Origin: CAYYJM01 sp964471755
Lineage (GTDB): Bacteria; Planctomycetota; Planctomycetia; Gemmatales; Gemmataceae
Length of the DNA: 21,796 nucleotides
Direction of reading: 5' to 3'
Assembly (NCBI GenBank): GCA_964471755.1
Contig: CAYYJM010000087.1
Location: 1-21,796, forward strand
Shown: positions 15,571 through 21,796 of the stretch, piece by piece
Numbering within the stretch: the first letter of the stretch is position 1
Layout: each line of letters opens with the position of its first letter
Position numbers and translations under genes: made by a program
The notes under the pieces: model-generated
What the model saw: only the letters and a program-made list of their open reading frames with translations
Told to the model about the DNA's origin: nothing
Database searches by the model: none

Positions 15571-18126
15571 ATGGCGAGTGCAGCTGCGGACCTGGAACGA
15601 CGGAAACAACTTCGCCTTCGTCTCCGCCCCGATGTCGTCATCGAGGCGCAGAAGTACGAGGGCAAGACCTTCTACGTCCTGAAAGATCCCGTCAGCCTGC
15701 GATACTATCGCATCAAGGAGTATGAGCGTTACCTGCTCACGCTCTTCGACGGTCAGCACACACTCGAAGATGCGCAAAAGGCTTACGAGCAGGAGTATCG
15801 CCCGGATCGTCTGCGTCTGGAAGACCTCGAAGCGTTCGCCCAGCAGTTGCTTCTGGCGGGACTGGTTCTCAACGAATCGCCTCGGTCCGGCACCCAACTG
15901 TACGAGCGTCGAAAGAAACGCAAACGCAGCGAGTGGATGCAGACGTTCACCAACATTCTCTACATCAAGGTTCCGGTCTTCGACCCGGATCGGATCCTGT
16001 CGTGGATGTTGCCCTATCTGCGCTGGATCTTCACGACCTGGTTCTTTGCCGCGAGCGTGTTGCTGATGCTCTCGGCCGCGACACTCGTCACGACCAACTT
16101 CCAGGTTTTCCTGAGCAAGTTGCCCGACTACCACGCCTTCTTCAACATCAAGACGATCGTCTACCTCTGGGGTGCCCTTGCGGTCGTCAAGGTGATCCAC
16201 GAATTCGGGCACGGCCTGAGTTGTAAAGCGTTCGGTGGCGAGGTCCACGAGATGGGCCTGCTCTTTTTGTGCCTGTCGCCAGCGATGTATTGCAACGTCT
16301 CCGACGCCTGGAAACTGCCGAACAAATGGCACCGCATCATCATCAGTTTCGCTGGCATCTACGTCGAGCTGGTCATTGCTTCCATCGCCACGTTCATCTG
16401 GTGGAACACGGCCTCCGCTCCGTTCATCAACAACATGTCGTTGAGTTTGATGGTCGTCTGTTCGGTCAGCACGTTCGTCTTCAACGCCAATCCGTTGATG
16501 CGCTTCGACGGCTACTATGTCCTCGCCGACTGGATCGAAATTCCCAACCTGCGTGAGCGATCCAATCGCTATCTGTCGAACATGGTCCAGAAGCAGTGTC
16601 TGGGGATCGAGGTTCCGCCCGAGGCGTACATGACGCTCGGTCGAAAGTCGCTCTTCATCGGCTACGCGATCGTCAGTTGGTTGTACCGCTGGGTGATTAC
16701 CTTCAGCATTCTCTTCTTTCTGTATCACTTTCTCCGACCGTACAAACTCGAAGTTCTCAGCAACTTGCTGACGCTGGCGGCCATCGGCTCGATGGTGGGC
16801 TGGCCGCTCTATCGCCTTGGCAAGGGGCTGCATCAGCGCGGGAGACTACCCGACATGAAACGCACACGTGTTGTCATCAGCACCTCGGTTGTGGTGATCC
16901 TGGCGGTGATCTTCTTCTTCGTCCCCTTGCCGATCAACCGCATCTTCTCGACCGGCCTGGTAATGGCCTCCGCCGAGGGCATGGATACCGTTCGGCTTCA
17001 TCACGAAGCCATCCTCGATCGCCTGCTCGTCGCCGATGGTGACATCGTCGAGGAAGGCCAGGAACTGGCGCGCTTTTCCAACACGCAGGTGGAGTCCGAT
17101 CTTGCTCGCTATCGCTCCGAACGCGACCAGGCGCAACGCTATGTCGAGTTTCTGCATCGGCTAAAAGACTCCGCCAGCGATGCAGCCCGTCGTGGGGAAC
17201 TCGACGTTGAGATTCAATCCTCCCGCGGCGAGGTGCTGCGCAACCAGGCGGAGATCACCGGCCTGGAACAGATCCGCCGTGACCTGTTGATTCTCCGGGC
17301 TCCGCGAGCGGGGCGGATCACCGGCCTGATCCGTGCCACCGAACTGGGCCGAACGTTTCCCAGGGACACCGTCCTCTGTCAGATCGTGCAACCGAGCCAG
17401 TTGGTGGTCTGTCTGCCGGTCGAGCCCGCCGAGTGGAATCAGTTGAAGGAAAACGTCCAGCCCCTGACGCGAGCGGCGGCTCAGACCGAACGCCATCTGC
17501 AACGACGGATCTCCGTCGATTTCCGGAATCTGCATCTGAGTGACGCCCTGGACGACATTGCCCAGCAGGCTCAGGTCACGATCGACCTCGACCCCGGGGC
17601 GTACGGCGTCGAAAGCCTGCTCAAGGAGACGGTCGTCCTGGAAGCGAAGAACCTGCGCCTGACGACGATTCTGGATCGTCTGCTGGGGCGGTTCGGCCTG
17701 GGCTACATCGTCCAGTCGCAGAACGGCGACGCGCGAGATGGGCACCTCCTGATCCGACCGGGGCCGGAACGCGGCACGCCGTTCAACCCGGCCCTGGCCG
17801 ATCTGCCGGTCTACCTGCGTGTCCAGGGCCGCGACTCGGCGACGTTCCGCGGTCGGCTTCTGCCCCTGCCGGAATCGGAGAACCAGAAACTGCCGCTGGC
17901 CCTGACCAGTCGAGCGGGCGGGCCGATCGCCATCAAATCGGGCTCGACTCCGGAAAACCTGGTGCCGCAGACACAGCAGTACCTGGTCTACATCGAGCTG
18001 CTCGACCCGGATAAGGCGGTGGTGCCCGGCAACCTCGTCGTGGCGAAGATCTACTGTAACAACATGACCTGTGGCCGCTGGGTCTGGCGAACCGTCAACA
18101 GCCTGTTCAATCTGAGCCTGTGGTGA
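15571..18126 (+). CDS. M50 site-2 protease fused to an N-terminal PqqD/RRE-like domain and a C-terminal HlyD adaptor with an STN-like insert
   Basis: 851 residues. Residues about 18-100 look like a PqqD/RRE-type winged helix (RPDVVIEAQKYEGKTFYVL, RYYRIKEYERYLLTLFDG, LLLAGLVLNE). Membrane segments begin near 149, 196, 258, 290, 360, 398 and 433. The zinc-protease motif is HEFGH at 210-214 and the second motif NPLMRFDG is at 307-314, so the M50 active site is complete. After the last helix a HlyD part starts (RLHHEAILDRLLVADGDIVE, about 475-505), continues through a coiled coil and RAPRAGRITGLI (577-588), and enters the beta-barrel. Residues about 642-733 are an STN/secretin-like domain (ISVDFRNLHLSDALDDIAQQ, then NLRLTTILDRLLGRFGLGYI). 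The barrel resumes to 830. GGAGGAG precedes the ATG. Last gene of the operon. Confidence 0.85.
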   Translation: MASAAADLERRKQLRLRLRPDVVIEAQKYEGKTFYVLKDPVSLRYYRIKEYERYLLTLFDGQHTLEDAQKAYEQEYRPDRLRLEDLEAFAQQLLLAGLVLNESPRSGTQLYERRKKRKRSEWMQTFTNILYIKVPVFDPDRILSWMLPYLRWIFTTWFFAASVLLMLSAATLVTTNFQVFLSKLPDYHAFFNIKTIVYLWGALAVVKVIHEFGHGLSCKAFGGEVHEMGLLFLCLSPAMYCNVSDAWKLPNKWHRIIISFAGIYVELVIASIATFIWWNTASAPFINNMSLSLMVVCSVSTFVFNANPLMRFDGYYVLADWIEIPNLRERSNRYLSNMVQKQCLGIEVPPEAYMTLGRKSLFIGYAIVSWLYRWVITFSILFFLYHFLRPYKLEVLSNLLTLAAIGSMVGWPLYRLGKGLHQRGRLPDMKRTRVVISTSVVVILAVIFFFVPLPINRIFSTGLVMASAEGMDTVRLHHEAILDRLLVADGDIVEEGQELARFSNTQVESDLARYRSERDQAQRYVEFLHRLKDSASDAARRGELDVEIQSSRGEVLRNQAEITGLEQIRRDLLILRAPRAGRITGLIRATELGRTFPRDTVLCQIVQPSQLVVCLPVEPAEWNQLKENVQPLTRAAAQTERHLQRRISVDFRNLHLSDALDDIAQQAQVTIDLDPGAYGVESLLKETVVLEAKNLRLTTILDRLLGRFGLGYIVQSQNGDARDGHLLIRPGPERGTPFNPALADLPVYLRVQGRDSATFRGRLLPLPESENQKLPLALTSRAGGPIAIKSGSTPENLVPQTQQYLVYIELLDPDKAVVPGNLVVAKIYCNNMTCGRWVWRTVNSLFNLSLW

Positions 18127-18132
18127 GTTCTA

Positions 18133-18166
18133 CCGGCGAGCGACGAACCGCTCGCCGGGTTTTCTC
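18133..18166 (+). terminator. Intrinsic terminator of the adaptor/protease operon
   Basis: CCGGCGAGCG (18133-18142) pairs perfectly with CGCTCGCCGG (18149-18158) around a six-base loop, ACGAAC. A T-rich run (GTTTTCTCTC) follows on the plus strand. It starts six bases after the stop at 18126 and reaches the stop of the convergent kinase-like gene, so it mainly serves the plus strand; on the minus strand no T run follows the stem. Confidence 0.9.
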
Positions 18167-21100
18167 TCACGCTTCCTCGCGATACGCCTGGCCGTTCTGG
18201 AACAACGCTAGACGCTCGCGCAGGGTGTCGCGCTGATACTCCGGCGCGATCTCGATCGCACGGGTCAGGGTCTGGACGGCCTCGTCAAAGCGGCCAGCGT
18301 TAGCCAGGGCCACGGCCAGGGTGTCGAGCGTTCCCGCGTCCTTGCCGGCCGTTAGATCGCAGGCCCGCTGCGCCAGTTCGATCGCCTCGCCCGGATTCCG
18401 CAACGCCGCGACCGGACACGTCGCCAGCGTCCAGGCCAGATTGTTGTACGGGGCCGGCGCGTCGGACGCTCGCTTCAGGGCCTCGCGATGGTCCTCGATG
18501 CAGCGCGCGTGATCGCCCGCCAGACGATGCGCTCGACCTCGATGATAGTAGGCTGGCAGCAGGGCCGCGTCGCGCTCCAGGGCGGCACTGAAATCCGCGA
18601 TGGCCAGGGCCAGATTGCCCGAGATCATCCGCAGTAGTCCGCGATGGTAGTAGCCCACGGCCGACCCCGGATCGAGGCCGATCACCGTGGACACGTCGCC
18701 ATACGCGGCATCGAGGCGACCGAGTTGAGCCAGCACCTCGGCACGGAACAGCAACGCCTCGTCGTCCTCCGGGTCCTCTTGCAGGTAGGCGTCCAGGTCG
18801 GCACAGGCCGACTCCAGTTCGCCCAGCGAGCGCAGCACCCGGGCCCGGTTGAAGCGGGCGTCCAGGCTCTCCGGGTTGGCTCGCACCAGAGCCTCGCAAT
18901 CTTCCAGTGCCTCCGGAAGCCGACCTGTGTTGAGGTTCAGGGCCGCCCGGTGTCGCCGCAAGGACAGTCGCTCGGGAGCCAGCCCGATGGCCCGGTCGAG
19001 GTCCGCCAGGGCCCGGTCGCTCTCGCCGAGATCCTCGAGCAACTGCGCCCGTCCTTCCAGGGCTCGCAGACTCTCGGGATTCCGCGTCAGAGCTTCGTCG
19101 AAATCGGCCAGGGCCGCCTCAGTCTCGCCGAGTTGAATCTGCAAGTCAGCCCGGATGCAGCGGGCGTGATCGTCGCCCGGGATGATCTCCAGGGCAGCGT
19201 TGAAGTCCGTCAACGCCGGTTCGAGATTGCCCAGCTCGCGGGAGCAGATGCCACGCTGCATCAGGCAGTAACTGTCCTGGCCGTCCTGATCCAGGGCGTG
19301 GGTGTAATCGCTGATCGCGTCATCGTAGCGACCGGCTCGACGACGGACGTCGGCTCGGCCCACGCGGGCTTGCCGATAGTCGGCATCGATGGCCAGGGCG
19401 GAATCGTAGTCGGCCAGGGCGGCCTCGCTCTGCTCGAGGCGAACCAGCACGTCGGCGCGGCGCGACAGAGCGGCGACCATGGTCGGCCGTAACGCGATGG
19501 CCTGGTCGAACGCCTCCCGGGCGAGTTCGTATTCCTGCCGGTGATAGTGGGCGTTCCCCTTCAGGTAGAAGCCGCTGGCGTTGCTCGGGTCGCGGGCGAT
19601 TCCCTCGGCGAAGTCCTCCAGGGCCCGCTCGAAGTTCCCCTTGCGAGCGTGGGCGCAGCCACGATCGAGGAACAGGCCTGCGCTGGCGTCGAGGTGGATG
19701 GCCGCGCTGTAATCCTGGATGGCCTTGTCGAGTTGGCCCAGATCGAGGTACGCCTGGGCGCGGTCCCACAGGGCCCGGACGTTTCCCGGCTCCAGGCCCA
19801 GCACGCGCGTGAAGTCGTTCACCGCCTTGTTGAAGTCGCCACTGAGCGCGTGGCACTTGCCGCGATTGCCGTAGGCCCACAGGTTCCGGCCGTCGAGCTT
19901 GATCACCTCGCTGTAATCGCGGATGGCCTTCTCGTAGTCGCCCTTGAAGTAGTGGGCGTTGCCACGGTTGTAGAACGAGCCGTCGTCGCGCGGGTTGATC
20001 CGAAGGACCTCGTTGTAGTCCTCGATGGCCCGGTTGTATTCTCCCTTCTGGGCCAGGAGCAGGCCGCGGCCCGAGTAGCCTTCCGGGTTGCGCGGATCGA
20101 GTCGGATCGCCTCGCCATAGTCGGCCAGGGCGAGTTCGTGGGCGTCCATGCGAGCGTGGGCCTGGGCTCGACGGCGGAACAGGCCGGCGTCCTCGGGCTG
20201 CAACTCGATCGCCCGGCTGTAGTCGGCCACCGCCTCGGCGAACTTCCCCTGCCGCGAATACGCCATGGCACGGTTCACCAGGGCCGTCACGTCTTCCGGA
20301 TTCAGCTCGATCGCCTCGGAGTGGGTCGCCACGCTGGCCGCGTGCAACAGTCGCTCCAGGCGGTCGCTCCGGGCCGAGTCGCCGATCAACTGCGACAGCC
20401 GATCGAGGACCTGACCGAAGTGGGACAGTCGTTTGGCCATCGTCCAGGCGGTGCAGTCGTCCAGGAAGCGCCGCCAATCCGCGCCGAGGTGTTGGCAGTC
20501 CTCCTCGTCGGGTGTTGGTCGGCCGGTCAGCAGGAAGCAGGCGAGGCGGCCGTAGTTGTACACGTCGGAATGTGGCCCGACCCAGACCTGCCCCTTCGGC
20601 CGACCGACCACCTCCGGCGGACTGTAGGCGACCGTGCGTGTGACGCTGCGGCCCAGGTTGGTCTGAACCTGGGCGTCGGGATTGCTGGCCACGGCGTGGA
20701 TGTGCGCTCGCCGCAACCCCAGGCTCGTGTCGAGGATCCGAATCCGGTAGCCGCCCGACTCCTCGTCGAGATTCTCGCGGCGGACCACGACGCACGAGGG
20801 CCGGAGGCTTCGGTGGAGCATGCCGCGATTGTGCAGGGCCTGCAAGGCCCGGGCCATCGGCCAGAGAATCTCCACGGCCGAGTCCGGCGACAGCGGCCCG
20901 CTCTGGGCGACCAGATCGACCAGCGTCTGACCCTCGAAATAATCGGTGGCCAGGTAGGCCATCGCCGCGTTGTTGTTCGCCTGGGCGAACTCACGCACCC
21001 GGATCAGGGCCGGATGGTCGAGATCCTGCTGCCAGCTCAGTTCCCGGAAGACGGTGTTGATATCCCGCTCCAGACTGTCCGTCCGCAGGGACTTGACGAT

Positions 21101-21637
21101 GACGCGCTCGTCGGTGTTGAGCTGCTTGCACAGGAACGTCACGCCGAAGCCGCCCGCGCCGAGGATGCGCTGCGGCTCGTAGCGTTCCAGCGGAAACGGC
21201 TCGAAGGCGTCGGCGTCCAGGGCCAGGCACTGGCGCAGGGCGGCCATCGCCTCGTTCCAGTCGCGGCGTTCCAGAGCCACGCGGTAGACGTTGTGATACG
21301 CCTCGCTCCGGGCGATCGGATCGACCACGATCCGGGCGACCTCCTGAAAGTCCTGCTGGCCGGCATCGAGATCACCGACGACGACCTCGAGCTGGCCCAG
21401 GCTGTTGAGCAGGGCGGGCAGCCGACGCTGCTGCTCGGTGGGAAGCGTGCGGAAGCGCTTGACCACATCGTGGATGCGTTCCTTCTCCGCGTCGCGGCGC
21501 AGGGATAGGCCGTCGCGCGGTCGAACCGCGTGGTCATGCAGGGCGTGACGCCGCTTGAGGTCGAAGACGGCCTCGTACAGCTCCTGATAGTTCTGGCCCA
21601 CGTCCTGCTGTTCGGCGGTCGGATCGAGAACCGACAT
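18167..21637 (-). CDS. Predicted Ser/Thr pseudokinase with 20 TPR units
   Basis: 1156 residues from the ATG at 21637. Residues about 1-150 are helical. A protein kinase-like domain covers about 153-415, with a glycine loop ILGAGGFGVTF (158-168), lysine K182 in VIVKSLR, a possible alpha-C glutamate E199, SPPE (339-342) and SDVYNYG (357-363). The catalytic loop is altered: HRDxKxxN is HRSLRPSC (275-282), and DFG is DTS (303-305). The proton-acceptor Asp, the Lys and the Asn are all replaced, so phosphotransfer is doubtful. Twenty TPR units of about 34 residues run from 449 to 1133 and should form a superhelical scaffold. There is no transmembrane helix. AGGAGAGGAAG precedes the start at 21637; the frame is open to 21793, but that end is the 52-nt repeat. 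Convergent with the adaptor operon. Likely role, by inference: regulated protein scaffold. Confidence 0.85.
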   Translation of the reverse strand: MSVLDPTAEQQDVGQNYQELYEAVFDLKRRHALHDHAVRPRDGLSLRRDAEKERIHDVVKRFRTLPTEQQRRLPALLNSLGQLEVVVGDLDAGQQDFQEVARIVVDPIARSEAYHNVYRVALERRDWNEAMAALRQCLALDADAFEPFPLERYEPQRILGAGGFGVTFLCKQLNTDERVIVKSLRTDSLERDINTVFRELSWQQDLDHPALIRVREFAQANNNAAMAYLATDYFEGQTLVDLVAQSGPLSPDSAVEILWPMARALQALHNRGMLHRSLRPSCVVVRRENLDEESGGYRIRILDTSLGLRRAHIHAVASNPDAQVQTNLGRSVTRTVAYSPPEVVGRPKGQVWVGPHSDVYNYGRLACFLLTGRPTPDEEDCQHLGADWRRFLDDCTAWTMAKRLSHFGQVLDRLSQLIGDSARSDRLERLLHAASVATHSEAIELNPEDVTALVNRAMAYSRQGKFAEAVADYSRAIELQPEDAGLFRRRAQAHARMDAHELALADYGEAIRLDPRNPEGYSGRGLLLAQKGEYNRAIEDYNEVLRINPRDDGSFYNRGNAHYFKGDYEKAIRDYSEVIKLDGRNLWAYGNRGKCHALSGDFNKAVNDFTRVLGLEPGNVRALWDRAQAYLDLGQLDKAIQDYSAAIHLDASAGLFLDRGCAHARKGNFERALEDFAEGIARDPSNASGFYLKGNAHYHRQEYELAREAFDQAIALRPTMVAALSRRADVLVRLEQSEAALADYDSALAIDADYRQARVGRADVRRRAGRYDDAISDYTHALDQDGQDSYCLMQRGICSRELGNLEPALTDFNAALEIIPGDDHARCIRADLQIQLGETEAALADFDEALTRNPESLRALEGRAQLLEDLGESDRALADLDRAIGLAPERLSLRRHRAALNLNTGRLPEALEDCEALVRANPESLDARFNRARVLRSLGELESACADLDAYLQEDPEDDEALLFRAEVLAQLGRLDAAYGDVSTVIGLDPGSAVGYYHRGLLRMISGNLALAIADFSAALERDAALLPAYYHRGRAHRLAGDHARCIEDHREALKRASDAPAPYNNLAWTLATCPVAALRNPGEAIELAQRACDLTAGKDAGTLDTLAVALANAGRFDEAVQTLTRAIEIAPEYQRDTLRERLALFQNGQAYREEA

Positions 21638-21742
21638 CGGCAGCTTCCTCTCCTGGGGTCCGGGGACTGATACGGACCATGATGGCACAAACGCGGTCGG
21701 TTGGGTAGCCGTCATTGGCGGTACCTGCCAGTGCTCGCGGAC

Positions 21743-21794
21743 TGTCAGAGCCGCGCACGCAGCGAGGCCGCAGGCCGAGCGGAGTAAGCGCACC
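21743..21794. repeat. Third copy of the 52-nt REP-like repeat
   Basis: These 52 bases are identical, base for base by eye, to the left arm of the doublet at 7074-7125, and in the same orientation. The copy lies 105 bases upstream of the kinase-like gene's start. The window ends two bases later, so an inverted partner may follow outside it. Confidence 0.92.
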
Positions 21795-21796
21795 GA

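Noticed and set aside
13867..16833. 988-codon open frame on the minus strand opposite the WD40 adaptor and the M50 protease
   Set aside because: It spans a gene boundary and a ribosome site on the other strand and shows no motif, while the plus strand carries WD40, HEFGH and membrane helices.
11206..18126. Reading the three-gene set as an ordinary RND or ABC efflux pump
   Set aside because: No RND, ABC or TolC gene is present; the only multi-pass protein carries HEFGH and NPxxxFDG protease motifs.
19541..21508. 655-codon plus-strand frame opposite the kinase/TPR gene
   Set aside because: It mirrors the periodic TPR sequence on the opposite strand and has no independent protein feature.

Overview
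The window is GC-rich bacterial DNA carrying 11 protein genes that I can support, one of them cut by the left edge. It most likely comes from a planctomycete of the Gemmata/Gemmataceae kind. That is an inference from content, not from a marker gene: a Uma2-family nuclease, secreted proteins with an embedded HEAT-like segment, LmbE and Gfo/Idh enzymes with a sugar isomerase-like protein, a kinase-like/TPR giant, WD40 domains in envelope proteins, and large palindromic intergenic repeats. No rRNA, tRNA, CRISPR array, transposase or phage gene is visible.

Layout. (1) 1-146, minus strand: the N-terminus of a MoxR-type AAA ATPase, running off the left edge. (2) 309-3299, plus: a large secreted glycoside-hydrolase-like protein. 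It converges on the next genes across an inverted repeat (3320-3428). (3) 3450-7052, minus: Uma2 nuclease, a secreted protein of unknown function with a HEAT-like insert, and a xylose-isomerase-like TIM barrel. (4) 7074-7230: a REPIN-like doublet of 50-52 nt repeats in opposite orientation. (5) 7280-9402, minus: a secreted LmbE-type deacetylase followed by a Gfo/Idh oxidoreductase. (6) 9665-11067, plus: a secreted glycine-rich BON protein and a small unknown protein. (7) 11206-18126, plus: a tight three-gene operon ending at a clear intrinsic terminator. (8) 18167-21637, minus: a kinase-like domain with 20 TPR units, with a third copy of the 52-nt repeat upstream at 21743-21794.

The most interesting part is the three-gene operon at 11206-18126. 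All three products look like HlyD-type (biotin/lipoyl, barrel-sandwich) membrane-anchored adaptors, and each carries a different extra module. The first has two GAF-like domains on the cytoplasmic side. The second has a WD40 beta-propeller spliced into the adaptor's beta-barrel. The third has an N-terminal PqqD/RRE-like domain, an M50 site-2 protease core with HEFGH and a downstream NPxxxFDG motif, and an STN/secretin-like domain spliced into its HlyD beta-barrel. No ABC, RND or TolC gene accompanies them. I infer a membrane complex that recognises, cleaves and/or exports a peptide or envelope protein; its substrate is not identified.

The kinase-like giant appears to be a pseudokinase: the HRDxKxxN catalytic loop reads HRSLRPSC and DFG reads DTS, although the glycine loop and lysine are kept. 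The carbohydrate-related genes (secreted hydrolase, deacetylase, oxidoreductase, isomerase-like barrel) fit breakdown or remodelling of sugars or glycans, but their substrates cannot be read from sequence.
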